The translations under genes were made by a program, and so were the position numbers. The notes beneath the pieces are model-generated. The model worked only from the letters and a program-made list of their open reading frames with translations, made no database searches and was not told the DNA's origin. DNA of 64,000 bases from NCBI RefSeq assembly GCF_016464705.1, contig NZ_JAEHOB010000016.1, positions 37,128 to 101,127 of the forward strand, written 5' to 3'. Source of the DNA: Qaidamihabitans albus. GTDB lineage: Bacteria > Actinomycetota > Actinomycetes > Mycobacteriales > Pseudonocardiaceae. Of this stretch, positions 32,726-42,779 are shown in pieces. Within the stretch, counting starts at the first letter, position 1, and each line of letters begins with the position of its first letter.

Positions 32726-33613
32726 ATGACACAGCGTATGCGGAGGCTCGTCGCGGTCGGCGCGGTCCTCGCGCTCGCCGCCGGATGCGCGCAAGGGCGC
32801 GCGGGTACCGCCGTCCCGGACGGCGACCAGGCCGCCGAGTACGTGAGCGCCAAGTTCTCCGCGACGCTCGATCGCCTGGACGACGACCTGTCCGCCAACG
32901 AACCACGCAAGAGCGTGCACGACTCGTTCACCCGCATCGACGACAAGAAGTCCGACCACACGCTCACCGCGGTCCAGGTCGGCAGCCCACCGTCCCGGCT
33001 GCTGAAGAACCACTCCAACCGTGACTCCGAGGACTACCGCGACTACTTCCATCCCGCGGGAAGTGACGTCGAATACACCCTGCTCGGTCCGGAGTACGCC
33101 AGCCTGGCGCCGACCCCGTGGGTCTCGGAGCCGTACACGGCGGGCGGGCTCGGCCCGTGCGCGTGGGGCGGCTACATCACCGTCTGCAAGATGGTGGGCA
33201 CGGTGAGCCAGGCGCTCAAGCGCGGCCACGCCGCGAAACAGGCGAAGAGCCTCGAAGACGGCAGCGTCGAACTCACCGCGGAGGTGACGCTGCGTGACTT
33301 CCTGGATCAGCGGGTCGTCGTGTTCCCCGACTGGGCACTCGAGCGGATCACCGACAAGATGCGGGACGGCGTCATCGACACCCGGATCCGGCTCGACCCG
33401 GAAGGCAAGCTCGAGGCGATCGAGATGACCGGCCTGATCAAGGCGGACGGGCACGAGGTGGAGGTCAACGAGCACTACCAGGTTCTCGAACCACCGACGG
33501 AGAACGACCTGCCTGACGAACCACCGCCGGACGAGGTCACCGCTCTGACCACGCAGGCCGAGGTCGATGACTTCTACCGGCGCATGGACGAGATCACCAG
33601 CAGCGGCGGTTGA
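32726..33613 (+). CDS. Secreted lipoprotein of unknown function
   Basis: 295 residues with a signal peptide (MTQRMRRLVAVGAVLALAAGC), lipobox cysteine at residue 21, then a soluble domain with no family I can name. It contains paired cysteines (GPCAWGGYITVC) that could form a disulfide. Residues near the end are acidic and proline-rich. It lies beside the type VII locus, divergent from rplM and 30 bases ahead of a DUF4333 gene. It may be a surface partner of the secretion system; that is inference from position. Confidence 0.75.
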   Translation: MTQRMRRLVAVGAVLALAAGCAQGRAGTAVPDGDQAAEYVSAKFSATLDRLDDDLSANEPRKSVHDSFTRIDDKKSDHTLTAVQVGSPPSRLLKNHSNRDSEDYRDYFHPAGSDVEYTLLGPEYASLAPTPWVSEPYTAGGLGPCAWGGYITVCKMVGTVSQALKRGHAAKQAKSLEDGSVELTAEVTLRDFLDQRVVVFPDWALERITDKMRDGVIDTRIRLDPEGKLEAIEMTGLIKADGHEVEVNEHYQVLEPPTENDLPDEPPPDEVTALTTQAEVDDFYRRMDEITSSGG

Positions 33614-33643
33614 TCGCCTCCGTATCGACACGAGGGGTACCTG

Positions 33644-34108
33644 ATGACACAGCCACCCGGACAGCCACAGGGCTGGTGGCAGCCGCCGAGTCCGCCGCAC
33701 GGGCAGCCCGCACCAGGCCAGCCTGCCTTCGGCGGCGGCTTCCAGTCCCAGTACGGCGGACTCGGTGCCTTCGGCGAACCACCGGCTCCGGGACGCCGCT
33801 CCAAGAAGCCGCTGGTGACCGGGCTGGTACTTGTACTCGTGCTCGCCGGCGGCGGCGCTGCGGCCTGGTTCCTCGGCGTCTTCCGTGGCGATGTCCTTGA
33901 CCACGAGTCGGTGGAGAACGGCGTGATCTCGGTACTGCGCGACAGCTACGGCGAGCACGACGTGCAGGATGCGCGCTGCCCGGCCGACCAGAAGATCGAG
34001 ACCGGCCACACTTTCGAATGCTCGGTCGAAGTCGCCGGGCGGCCGAAGACGGTGTCGATTCGCGTGCTCAACACCGAACCGGAGTACGAGGTCGGCGCAC
34101 CGAAATAG
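33644..34108 (+). CDS. DUF4333-type membrane protein
   Basis: 154 residues. A Pro/Gln/Gly-rich cytoplasmic lead (residues 1-55) is followed by one transmembrane helix (LVTGLVLVLVLAGGGAAAWFL, about 60-80). The extracellular domain has two cysteines (ARCPADQKI and FECSVEV) in the DUF4333 pattern. It is probably co-transcribed with the upstream lipoprotein and converges on the Esx genes. Confidence 0.75.
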   Translation: MTQPPGQPQGWWQPPSPPHGQPAPGQPAFGGGFQSQYGGLGAFGEPPAPGRRSKKPLVTGLVLVLVLAGGGAAAWFLGVFRGDVLDHESVENGVISVLRDSYGEHDVQDARCPADQKIETGHTFECSVEVAGRPKTVSIRVLNTEPEYEVGAPK

Positions 34109-34125
34109 TGTCCAAAACGAGAAAA

Positions 34126-34151
34126 CGGGCCTCGGCGAAGCGCCGGGCCCG
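34126..34151 (-). terminator. Intrinsic terminator of the Esx pair
   Basis: An 11-bp stem with one bulge and an AAG loop. On the minus strand it is followed by a T-rich run (TTTTCTCGTTTTGG), a classic terminator for the two Esx genes, whose last stop is at 34174. Confidence 0.8.
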
Positions 34152-34173
34152 ATCTCTCGATGCGGAGCAGGAG

Positions 34174-34461
34174 TCAGAACATCCCCTGGATGCCCTTGTC
34201 GGTCGACTGGTAGCCGTCCGCGATCTGCGGCAGCGCGGTGGCGATCTGCGCGAGAACCTGCTTCATCTCGTCAAGCGACTGGTTCCACTGGTTCTGCACG
34301 TGCTGCCAGGCCTCCATGGCCTCACCGGACCAAGTGTCGACCAGCGGCGCGAGGCGCGACTTGAGGTCCTCGAACAGGGCGTCCAGCTCGGAACCGGTCT
34401 TGTTGCAGTCTTCCGCCGCGGTGTGAATGGTGGCGTAATCTACGACGATGCCGCTCGGCAT
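34174..34461 (-). CDS. WXG100 (ESAT-6-like) type VII substrate, EsxU-like
   Basis: 95 residues, helix-turn-helix hairpin with the W-S-G turn (TWSGEAMEAW, about residue 44) and the C-terminal YQSTDKG, a YxxxD export signal. The ATG at 34461 has a strong GGAGGG site; the frame upstream is not needed. It pairs with the 105-residue gene ahead of it and occupies the place of esxU (Rv3445c) in ESX-4. Confidence 0.93.
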   Translation of the reverse strand: MPSGIVVDYATIHTAAEDCNKTGSELDALFEDLKSRLAPLVDTWSGEAMEAWQHVQNQWNQSLDEMKQVLAQIATALPQIADGYQSTDKGIQGMF

Positions 34462-34516
34462 TTTTTCCCTCCGTTTTGTAGTGAAGTCTTTTCTGGTGAA
34501 CGTGACCGCGTGGCGC

Positions 34517-34834
34517 TTACAGGCCGCCGAGCGTGCTGCCGATGTTGCTGATGGCGGAGTTCTGCTCCTCTTCCGCCTGCTGGTACTTGACACCGGACTG
34601 CTGGAGCAGCTCACCGATGTTGGCCAGCGCCTCGTTCAGCTTCCGGGTCTTCTCGTCGAACGACATCATCACGTTGTTGAACGCCTTGGCCGCCTCGCCC
34701 TGCCAGCCGGCCTGCGTGGCCTCGATGTTGTTCCGCAGCTGGTTCAGGTTCTGGTCCATCGACGCCTTGATCTGGTCGACGTCCTGATACGCCTGCTGGA
34801 ACTGTTCCGGTGTCCCGGTAAAACCGCCTGCCAT
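34517..34834 (-). CDS. WXG100 (CFP-10-like) type VII substrate, EsxT-like
   Basis: 105 residues with the W-Q-G turn (AGWQGEAAKAF) and YQQAEEE (YxxxE) near the C terminus. It is expected to form a heterodimer with the downstream WXG100 protein and dock on EccC. A GGGGGT site precedes the ATG. Together they are the ESX-4 esxT-esxU equivalent. Confidence 0.93.
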   Translation of the reverse strand: MAGGFTGTPEQFQQAYQDVDQIKASMDQNLNQLRNNIEATQAGWQGEAAKAFNNVMMSFDEKTRKLNEALANIGELLQQSGVKYQQAEEEQNSAISNIGSTLGGL

Positions 34835-35148
34835 CGGGAATTACCCCCTTCGCTCGTGGGTCGCCTGTACGTCGTTCGTTCGTACTGGCCCTACGACGGA
34901 GACATTGCCACGATTGGTTCCGCATTGTCGCCACCTCGACCCAAGTAGTTGCTACCGTTAACGCTCCACTTCGGAACCGCCTCGACTGGCTTCCGGACGA
35001 TCCCGGGAATCGAAGACGAAAAGCGCTGCGCCCCAACGCATCCCGCTGTCCACACCGGCCCCGGCCGCACCAGGGAGGCATTCGCGCCCGCGAACGCGCT
35101 CCTGATCATCACCCGGTGGTGGGGCGTTCCCTACTGCTAATCGCCGCC
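34835..35148. other. Intergenic region upstream of the Esx pair
   Basis: About 314 bases with lower GC than the genes around it, between the Esx pair and the Hsp70-like gene, both on the minus strand. It must hold the Esx promoter, but I see no convincing -35/-10 pair. No small gene with coding bias and no dispersed palindrome is present. Confidence 0.4.
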
Positions 35149-37020
35149 TCAGTTGGTGAACTCGAGGGTGCGCACGATCTGCTCGCAGGCCGTTCGGACC
35201 CGCTCGGCCAGTTTCGCCTCCTGGCAACCCACGCTGACCTGTGCGTTCCGGTTCGCCAGCACGTACCAGTGCACGGTGGCGGCGGGCTTGGTCTCGACGT
35301 AGTAGATGAGCGTTCTGCCCGCGAAACGATGGTCGGGGTCGAAATCGCGGAACTTGGCAGGCTCGGCGCCGGTCCTGCCGCGCAGCTCGGCCGCGAGCCG
35401 GTCGCGCTGCGCTCCACCGTCGTAGGTGAGCACGAACTCCTGGACCACCACGAGGTCGTCATCGGTGGTGTCCTGGGCGTCACGGGGCTTCACCACCACC
35501 TGGCGGTCGGCGACGTTGTCACCCGTCTGTGTCCAGTCCGACGGCGCGATGAACTTGTAGGCGTACTGGGCGAACGTCCGCCCCTCCGGCTGTTCGGGCG
35601 CGCTGTCGGAGAGCACGAGGACCAGCGTGACGACGGTAGTGGCCACCAGCACGACCGCGCCGGCGATCGGCCAGAGCAGCCTGGCGCGCTTACGCGCGCC
35701 GGGCGACGGGGCATTCTCGGCCGGTTTCGCGAGCGCGACCGTCTGCTGGCCGGGCATCAGTGCCTGCTGCGTGACGGGCCTTGCCGGAGCCGGGTGGTGG
35801 GGCCCGCGCGGCCCTGGTCGACCGGCGTACCCAGGCCGGGCGACCACCTCGGTGCGCTGCTCCCCGGCCGGCTGCATTCTGCCCGCTAAATGCGGCCGGC
35901 CGGGGACGACTTGGACGGTCCGGAGGGCGCCGCGGGCGACGACCGTCTCCGGCTGGTCCAGTGTCGTGGGGACGACACCGGTGCGCTCGTGTACCAGGCG
36001 CGACACCATGGGGATCCGGCTCGACCCGCCCACCAGGAAGATCCCGGTCAGCTGCCGGGGTCGCATCCCGGCGGCCTCGATCGTGGCGCTCGTGAGCTCC
36101 ACCGCCCGGCCCAGCGGCGCGGCGACGAGCCGTTCGAGGTCCTCCCTCGTCACGTGCGCATCCGCGAACGGGGGCGGCATCGGCACGTCGGTGAAAGAGT
36201 GGCGGGAGAGCGACTCCTTCGCGCCCCGCACGTCCTGCCGCAGCACCCGCCGCCGACGCCGGTCGGTGAGCTCGCGGCCCTGCACCAGCTGGTCCCACGC
36301 CTCCGGGTCGGCCCCGGAAACCAGTGAACCGACGTGTTCGAGCAGCGCCTGGTCGATGTCGGCGCCGCCGAAGCCAGGATCCCCGCGCGTCGCCAGCACC
36401 TCGAAGCCGCCGCGCCTGCCTCGCTCCGCGGTGCGGCGCACCACGCTGACGTCGATCGTGCCGCCACCGAGGTCGAGCACGGCGAGCGTGTCGCCCGGTT
36501 TGCCGCTGAACTCGACCGTCCGTTCGGAGTGGACATCGGTGGACTGATAGGTCGCCGCGTGGAAGACGGCAGCCGCGACCGGCTCGGGCACGAGTGCCAC
36601 CTCGCGGGCCAACTGCCCCGCCGCCTGGCGCAGCAGACGGGTGCGGACCGCGCCCCAGTCGGCCGGATGGGTCAGCACCAGCAGGTCGACCTCCGCACCA
36701 CCGGCGAGCCGGCGAGCCTCGTCGACGGCGCGCCGGAGGACGGCATGCACGACATCGACGACCCGGAGCACGGTCTCACCGAGCAGCAGCTCGCCCTCGT
36801 CGATCCGCCGCTTCGGATTGGGCTCGTAGCGGGACGGATCCACCGCCGCCTGCCGCTCCGCCTCCTGCCCGACGAACAACGTGCCATCCGGCGCCGCATA
36901 CACCGCGGACGGCAGCAGCGGCTGCCCGTCGACCACGACAACCTGTGGTTCACGGCCGTTCACGGAGGCGGCCACACAGGTGCTCGATGTCCCGAAGTCC
37001 ACCGCCACCCGCAAGGTCAC
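35149..37020 (-). CDS. Hsp70-like type VII secretion-associated protein (Rv3446c family)
   Basis: 623 residues. The N-terminal actin-like ATPase domain (about 1-350) has VAVDFGTSSTCVA, LAVLDLGGGTIDVSVV and GIFLVGGSSRIPMVSRLV. A flexible linker follows, then one transmembrane helix (about 445-468, WPIAGAVVLVATTVVTLV) and an extracytoplasmic C-terminal domain ending VHWYVLANRNAQVSVGCQ. That last domain fits the Rv3446c family of type VII-associated proteins. The DnaK substrate-binding domain is absent, so it is not a general chaperone. GTG start with GGGAG upstream. A dispersed-repeat copy sits in the linker. Confidence 0.87.
   Translation of the reverse strand: MTLRVAVDFGTSSTCVAASVNGREPQVVVVDGQPLLPSAVYAAPDGTLFVGQEAERQAAVDPSRYEPNPKRRIDEGELLLGETVLRVVDVVHAVLRRAVDEARRLAGGAEVDLLVLTHPADWGAVRTRLLRQAAGQLAREVALVPEPVAAAVFHAATYQSTDVHSERTVEFSGKPGDTLAVLDLGGGTIDVSVVRRTAERGRRGGFEVLATRGDPGFGGADIDQALLEHVGSLVSGADPEAWDQLVQGRELTDRRRRRVLRQDVRGAKESLSRHSFTDVPMPPPFADAHVTREDLERLVAAPLGRAVELTSATIEAAGMRPRQLTGIFLVGGSSRIPMVSRLVHERTGVVPTTLDQPETVVARGALRTVQVVPGRPHLAGRMQPAGEQRTEVVARPGYAGRPGPRGPHHPAPARPVTQQALMPGQQTVALAKPAENAPSPGARKRARLLWPIAGAVVLVATTVVTLVLVLSDSAPEQPEGRTFAQYAYKFIAPSDWTQTGDNVADRQVVVKPRDAQDTTDDDLVVVQEFVLTYDGGAQRDRLAAELRGRTGAEPAKFRDFDPDHRFAGRTLIYYVETKPAATVHWYVLANRNAQVSVGCQEAKLAERVRTACEQIVRTLEFTN
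35862..35905. repeat. In-gene copy of dispersed palindrome (Hsp70-like linker)
   Basis: Core TTCTGCCCGCTAAA at 35877-35890 inside a nearly perfect stem of about 17 bp (CCCCGGCCGG...CCGGCCGGGG). The coding strand reads H-L-A-G-R-M-Q. It is the longest coding copy and lies in the unstructured linker before the membrane helix. Confidence 0.65.
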
Positions 37021-37097
37021 CCGCAGCTCCCACCAGTCACAGATCTACACGGCACTCTGTCAGACCCCTCCGGCGACACCGAAATCGGCCGACCGCG

Positions 37098-40000
37098 CTA
37101 CTCCGGCTGGATCCACGACTGCTGCATGAGCTGCCTACCGGTCTTGCGGCTCACGAAGATGCCCCGGCCCGGCGGCATCGGCCCGGCCTTGACGTTGCCG
37201 AGGAGCTGCCCCTCGTCCTTGGAACCGTTCATGACGACACCCGGCGCGGCGATCTCCTTGAGCTTGCCGATGATCGGGTCCATCCCGCTGCGCGCCGCAC
37301 CACCCGTGCGCCGGGCCACGACCATGTGGAGGCCGACGTCCTTGGCCTGCGCCAGGTACTCCGACAGCGGCCGCAGCGGGTTGTTCGTGGACGTCGCCAC
37401 GAGGTCGTAGTCGTCGACGATGACGAACAGCTCCGGGCCGGTCCACCAGGACCGCTCCTTCAGTTGCTGCGGCGTGACGTCCGGCCCGGGCAGCCGCTTC
37501 GCCATGGACGCGGCGACATCCTTGATCATGCCGTCGAGCTGGTTCGAGGACACCGCGTAACCGAGCAGCTGGTCGCCCTCGACGAAACCGAGCATGGTGC
37601 GCCGGTAGTCGACGAGAATGATGACCGCTTCCTGCTTCGTGTAGCGGTCGGTGATCCCGCGGGCGATCTGCCGTAGCAGGTTCGTCTTGCCCGACTCACC
37701 GTCGGCGTAGGCGAGGAAGTGCGGCTCGGCGTTGAAGTCGAGGTACACCGGGGCCAGCTCGTCCTCGTTGACGCCGATCGGCACGAGCTTGGTGTCGCGG
37801 TACTTGTCCTGCGCGAGCAGCTCCTCGTACGGCAGGAGGTCGGGCAGCAGGCGCACCTGTGGCGCCGGCCTGCCGTGCCACGCCGCCTTGATCTTGGCGA
37901 CCGCGTCGGCGACGCCGGCACCCACGTCCTCGCCGCTGCTCGAGCCGTCGATACGTGGCAGGCCGGTGAGCAGGTGCAGCTTGTCCCTGGTCAGCCCTCG
38001 TCCCGGCCTGGCAGGCGGCACGTTCACCGCGACACGCCGATCGATGTCGGACTCGCTCGGGTCACCGAGCCGCAACTCGAACCGGGTGCCGAGCATGTCC
38101 TTGATCGCCGGCCGGATGTCCGCCCACCGGTTGGACGAGATAATCACATGCACGCCGTAGGTGAGACCCTGCACCGCCAGCTTGGTGATCTGCGGCTCCA
38201 GCTCCTCGAAGTCGTCCCGCAGGGCTCGCCAGCCGTCGACGATGAGAAACGCGTCGCCGAACGGGTCCTGCTCGGCGGTGATCTCACCCCGGCGCTTGCG
38301 GTTGCGGAACTCGTTCATGGAGTCGATGCCCATCGCGCCGAAGCGGGACTCCCGCTCGTTGGCGAGCGTGATGAGCTCGGCGACGATCCGGCGCGCCTTG
38401 TCCGGCTCCCGCCGCGCGACCGCGACGCCGCCGACGTGCGGCAGGCCGTCCAGTGCGGCCAACGTGCCACCGCCGAGGTCGACGCAGTAGAACTGCGCCT
38501 CCTCGGGGGTGTGGGTCAGCGCCATCGACATGACCAGGGTCCGGAGCATGGTGGACTTGCCCGACTGCGGGCCACCGACGATCGCCCCGTGGCCGGAGCC
38601 GCCGGAGAAGTCGGCCCACAGCGGATCGCGCCGCTGCTCGTACGGCCGGTCCACGATGCCAAGGGGCACCTGCAGCCTGCCGTTGCCGAAGAACCCGACC
38701 GGCGAGAGGCCACGGTCCTCGGTGGGGTTGAGGTTCGGCAGCAGGGTGTCGAGCGAGTTCGGCTCGTTCAACGGCGGCAGCCACACCTCGTGCGCGGGTG
38801 GGCCCTGCCCGATCAGTCTGGACACGATGACGTCCAGCTCACTGGGCTCGACGGCCTCTTCGGACTCCGGTTGCTGAGGCTGCTCCACCTCGGGCTCCGG
38901 CACGGGTTCCGGCTCCCTCGGCAGCTCCACGAAGTCCGGTACGAACAGCTGCGGCCGCTTGTCGGCGCGCACGACGGTGGCTCCCGGAGCGGCCTGCTTG
39001 ATGCCGGCGGGCCGGTAGGGCCCGGAGACGTAGGACGCCTTGAACCGCACGAGGGAGGACGTGTCGTACTTGAGGAATCCGCCACCGGGCACGGAAGGCA
39101 GCTCGAAGGCGTCGGGCACGCCGATCGCGGCACGGGACTCGGCCGCGGAGAACGTCTTCAGACCGATCCGGTAGGACAGGTGCGAGTCCAGCCCGCGCAG
39201 CTTGCCCTCCTCGAGGCGCTGCGAAGCCAGGAGCATGTGCATCTGCAGCGACCGGCCGAGGCGGCCGATCGCGACGAAAAGGTCGATGAAGTCCGGTTTG
39301 GCACTCAGCAGCTCGGAGAACTCGTCGACGACGATGAACAGCGCGGGCAGCGGATCGAGGTCGGCGCCGTTCTCGCGCGCCTTCTCGTACTCCCACACGT
39401 TCTTGAAGTTGCCGCCGTTCTTCAGTGCCTCCTGGCGCCGGTTCATCTCGCCGGCCAGCGCGTCCTTCATCCGGTCGACGAGCGTGACCTCGTCGGCGAG
39501 GTTGGTGATGACCGCGGAGACGTGCGGTGACTTGTCCAGCCCGAGGAACGTCGCACCACCCTTGAAGTCGACGAGCACGAAGTTCAGTGACGTCGACGAG
39601 TGCGTGGCGAGCATGCCGAGCACGAGCGTGCGGAGGAACTCGGACTTGCCGGAACCGGTGGCGCCGATGCACAGGCCGTGCGGGCCCATGCCCTCCATCG
39701 CGGCCTCCTTGATGTCCAGCTCCACCGGCTGCCCGTACTCGCCGACGCCGAACGGAACCCGGTAGCGGTCGCGGACGGGCCTGGGCCGCCATGCCTGCTG
39801 CACGTCGAAGGTCATCGGGTCGCCCGGGATGCCGAGCAGTTCGAGCAGCGACGGGTTGGACAGCAGCGGCTGCTCCTCGCTGTCGTCCGCCGTGGCCGTG
39901 CCCACCCGGTACGGCGAGAGCTTGCGCGCCAGCGCCTCGGTCTCGATCACGCTCAGCCGGTCGGGCCGACCGAACCACTCGACCCCGCCGGCACTGCGGG

Positions 40001-41114
40001 CGCCGAGCCGTTCCTCCTCGACGACGAGCCGGAGCCCGCGCCGCGCGGGCAGGTTGCCGAGCGAGTCGGACAGGTCGATGAGCGTGACGCCGACCAGGCC
40101 TTCCTCCAGCAGGATCTGCTCCTCGCCGGTGACCTCGGCGTCGTCGATGACGATGACGACGTGCGGCTGGTCCGGCGCGGGGGTGGCGTTGCGGGAGAAC
40201 CGCTGCCGGTCCCGCAGCTCCTCGTCCAGCCACGCCTCGATCTGTGCCAGGGAGCCGGCCATCATCCGCAGCTGGCCGATGCCGTCGGACAGTGCGGGGT
40301 GCTGCACGTGCGGCAGCCACTTGGCCCACTCCCAGTCCTCCTTCGCCCGGCCCGCGGTGGCGACCGCGACCAGCACGTCGTCCGGGCTGTGGAAGGTGAC
40401 CAGCTGCGCGATCATGGCCCTGGCCAGGCCACGGGTGAGCTCCCGTTCACCCTGCATGCCGACGGCGGCGAACCCGCGCAGCGTGATCTGCGTGGGCAGG
40501 TCAGGCACGATCGAGTGAGCGCGCACGAAGCGGCGCAGCGCCAGGGTCGCGATCGGCTCGAGCTCGTCGACGGGGCCGGTCTGCGGTGGCACGAGGCGGG
40601 TCGCCAGCCGGTGCGAGCTGCGCCCGACCCGCAGGTGCAGGAAGTCCTGGTCGCTCTGCCTGCGCTCCCACATGCGCCGGCTGGTGGCCAGCGACCAGAG
40701 GCTCTGCGGGTCCGGATGCACCCATTCCAGAGCCGCGCGCTGGTCGATCATCGCCTCGCGGGCGCGATCCCGCATCTGGCCGAGGTAGCGCAGGTAGTCC
40801 TTGCGGTCCTCGTTCATCTCGGCCTTCTTCTGGCCACCGCCACGACCGCCGCCCGCGAACATGCCGACCATCGACATCATCATCATGAGCGGCATCATGA
40901 GGAAGAACGGGCTGCGGGCCATTCCGGCGTTGGCCGTGAACATGAAGACGACCATGCCGAGCATGGCGACCACCATGACCACGGGCATGAGCTTCATGAG
41001 GATGTTGCCCGGGATCGTCCTCGGCACCTCGGGAGGCGGCTCGAGGTGGACCTCCCCGCCCGGTGGGCGTGGAGCAGCAAGCCGTGGCGACCGCTTGAAC
41101 TGCAGCGTGCTCAC
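37098..41114 (-). CDS. eccC: Type VII secretion ATPase EccC (fused Ca+Cb)
   Basis: 1338 residues. Two membrane helices near residues 40-90 are followed by three FtsK/SpoIIIE-type ATPase domains. Their Walker A motifs are GATGSGKSE (about residue 480), GPQSGKST (about 845) and DGESGKT (about 1135). It drives export and recognises WXG100 pairs. It is one polypeptide, as in ESX-4 and Firmicute systems, rather than split as in ESX-1. The GTG at 41114 gives MSTLQFKRSPRLAAPRPPGG, the usual EccC opening. It is divergent from eccD across a 270-base gap. Confidence 0.96.
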   Translation of the reverse strand: MSTLQFKRSPRLAAPRPPGGEVHLEPPPEVPRTIPGNILMKLMPVVMVVAMLGMVVFMFTANAGMARSPFFLMMPLMMMMSMVGMFAGGGRGGGQKKAEMNEDRKDYLRYLGQMRDRAREAMIDQRAALEWVHPDPQSLWSLATSRRMWERRQSDQDFLHLRVGRSSHRLATRLVPPQTGPVDELEPIATLALRRFVRAHSIVPDLPTQITLRGFAAVGMQGERELTRGLARAMIAQLVTFHSPDDVLVAVATAGRAKEDWEWAKWLPHVQHPALSDGIGQLRMMAGSLAQIEAWLDEELRDRQRFSRNATPAPDQPHVVIVIDDAEVTGEEQILLEEGLVGVTLIDLSDSLGNLPARRGLRLVVEEERLGARSAGGVEWFGRPDRLSVIETEALARKLSPYRVGTATADDSEEQPLLSNPSLLELLGIPGDPMTFDVQQAWRPRPVRDRYRVPFGVGEYGQPVELDIKEAAMEGMGPHGLCIGATGSGKSEFLRTLVLGMLATHSSTSLNFVLVDFKGGATFLGLDKSPHVSAVITNLADEVTLVDRMKDALAGEMNRRQEALKNGGNFKNVWEYEKARENGADLDPLPALFIVVDEFSELLSAKPDFIDLFVAIGRLGRSLQMHMLLASQRLEEGKLRGLDSHLSYRIGLKTFSAAESRAAIGVPDAFELPSVPGGGFLKYDTSSLVRFKASYVSGPYRPAGIKQAAPGATVVRADKRPQLFVPDFVELPREPEPVPEPEVEQPQQPESEEAVEPSELDVIVSRLIGQGPPAHEVWLPPLNEPNSLDTLLPNLNPTEDRGLSPVGFFGNGRLQVPLGIVDRPYEQRRDPLWADFSGGSGHGAIVGGPQSGKSTMLRTLVMSMALTHTPEEAQFYCVDLGGGTLAALDGLPHVGGVAVARREPDKARRIVAELITLANERESRFGAMGIDSMNEFRNRKRRGEITAEQDPFGDAFLIVDGWRALRDDFEELEPQITKLAVQGLTYGVHVIISSNRWADIRPAIKDMLGTRFELRLGDPSESDIDRRVAVNVPPARPGRGLTRDKLHLLTGLPRIDGSSSGEDVGAGVADAVAKIKAAWHGRPAPQVRLLPDLLPYEELLAQDKYRDTKLVPIGVNEDELAPVYLDFNAEPHFLAYADGESGKTNLLRQIARGITDRYTKQEAVIILVDYRRTMLGFVEGDQLLGYAVSSNQLDGMIKDVAASMAKRLPGPDVTPQQLKERSWWTGPELFVIVDDYDLVATSTNNPLRPLSEYLAQAKDVGLHMVVARRTGGAARSGMDPIIGKLKEIAAPGVVMNGSKDEGQLLGNVKAGPMPPGRGIFVSRKTGRQLMQQSWIQPE

Positions 41115-41384
41115 CGAAAGACCCCTCTTCAACTCGGCAACGGCGGCCAGTGGGTACGCGGCCGCTCCGTACGGTAGCGAACCGCGGGCCTCCGCCGACG
41201 ACGACTGCCCGACCCGGTGCATTCACCCGAAGTGACCCCACATGCGGTCCGGGTGCGCTAATACTAGGGCGGCACTACGACACTGTGGGCCGGTTCGCCG
41301 AGGTTGCCGGTCCTTGCGCAGGTATTCCACCCGAGACGGTATAAGTACCCTGCGGGCAATCTCTCCAGGTAGGGGGCGGAACAG

Positions 41385-42779
41385 GTGGCAACGGGCACGA
41401 CGGTATTCAGCAGGGTCACGGTGGTGGCACCGCGCACCCGGATAGACGTCGCGCTGCCGGCCGACGTGGCGGTGGCCGACCTGCTGCCGATGCTGCTGGA
41501 GATGGCCAAGGAGGTCACTCCGGACGGCGGCGCGCGGCACGGCGGCTGGGCCCTGGCAAAGCTCGGCGACGGGCCGCTGGACCCGAGCCGGACGCTGGCG
41601 TCCCTCGGCGTAGTCGACGGCGAGTTGCTGCAGCTGCGCAAGCGTAACGAGAACCCGCCGCCGCCACTGTACGACGACGTGGTCGACGCCATCGCGGAGT
41701 CCGACCCGGACAGCTTCCGGCCGTGGACGAAGGAGACCGCCCAGCGCATCGGGCACATCGCGGGCGGGCTGGCGCTGTTCAGCGCGGCGCTGGCCCTGTT
41801 CTTCGGCGGCCCCCTCTTCGGCGGCAACGGCCTGGCCGCGGCGATCACCGCCGGGGTCGGCGCGATCGCGTGTGTCGCGGTCGGCGCGACGTTGGCGAAG
41901 GCGTACCAAGCCGAGTCGACCGGGGTGCTGATCGCCGCTGCCGGCGGGTTGCCGTTCGCCTTCGTCAGCGGCTTCTACATCGTGCCGGGCGTGTCGGTGC
42001 GAGCGAACCTCCTGCTGGCCAGCGCCCTCGTCGTCGTGGTCGCGGCCGTCTGCATCCTCGTCATGGGCGCGGGCATCACGACGTTCATCGCCGCGGCGAC
42101 GGCGGGGGTGCTCGGCCTGCTGGCGTTCCTGTTCGCCACGTTGATCGCGCACCCGGCGCCCGGTATCGCCGCGGGCACCGCGGCTGTTGCGCTGGCCGTC
42201 ATCTCGGTGCTGCCGAGGGCCACGATCTGGCTGGCGAAACTTCCGCTGCCGCACGTGCCGGGAACCGCCGAGGAGCTCAAGGAGGACTCCGGCTTCCCCG
42301 ACTACACCTCGATCGAGCGCCGGACCAGCGTCGCGCACAACTACATGACCGGTCTGCTGATCGGCTGCGGTTCGGCGACCGCGGTGGCCGCGATCGTCAC
42401 GGCGAGCGCGCCGAGCGTGTTCGGGATCATCACCGGCATCGTCGCGACGCTGGTGCTGCTGCTGCGGGCCCGCACGTACGCCAACGGCGGCCAGGCAGTC
42501 GCCCTGCTCACCACGGGGATGGTCTCAGCGGGCGGGATCCTGCTCGGCTGGATGTGGAACGAGGATCCCCTGGGCCGGGTGATCTGGGTGTTCGGCGCGT
42601 TCGTCCTGATCGCCGCGGCCGCGCTGGTCGTCGGGGTGATTTTCCCGAACCAGCGCTTCTCGCCGCCGATGCGGCGCACGGTCGAGATCATCGAGGCCAT
42701 CTGCATCGCGACCGTGCTGCCGCTCGCGCTCGCGGTGATGGGCCTGTACTCGACGCTGCGCCACCTCGACATCGGATGA
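41385..42779 (+). CDS. eccD: Type VII secretion channel protein EccD
   Basis: 464 residues. A cytoplasmic ubiquitin-like (YukD) domain spans about residues 1-90, with LPADVAVADLLPMLLEM, and is followed by about eleven hydrophobic helices forming the membrane pore. GTG start at 41385 with AGGGGG upstream. The stop overlaps mycP (ATGA). A TATAAG hexamer at 41340-41345 is a weak promoter candidate. Confidence 0.95.
   Translation: MATGTTVFSRVTVVAPRTRIDVALPADVAVADLLPMLLEMAKEVTPDGGARHGGWALAKLGDGPLDPSRTLASLGVVDGELLQLRKRNENPPPPLYDDVVDAIAESDPDSFRPWTKETAQRIGHIAGGLALFSAALALFFGGPLFGGNGLAAAITAGVGAIACVAVGATLAKAYQAESTGVLIAAAGGLPFAFVSGFYIVPGVSVRANLLLASALVVVVAAVCILVMGAGITTFIAAATAGVLGLLAFLFATLIAHPAPGIAAGTAAVALAVISVLPRATIWLAKLPLPHVPGTAEELKEDSGFPDYTSIERRTSVAHNYMTGLLIGCGSATAVAAIVTASAPSVFGIITGIVATLVLLLRARTYANGGQAVALLTTGMVSAGGILLGWMWNEDPLGRVIWVFGAFVLIAAAALVVGVIFPNQRFSPPMRRTVEIIEAICIATVLPLALAVMGLYSTLRHLDIG

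Noticed and set aside
41723-42775. N-terminal extension of MycP
   Set aside because: The frame is open through eccD, but the signal peptide begins at 42776, where ATG overlaps the eccD stop.
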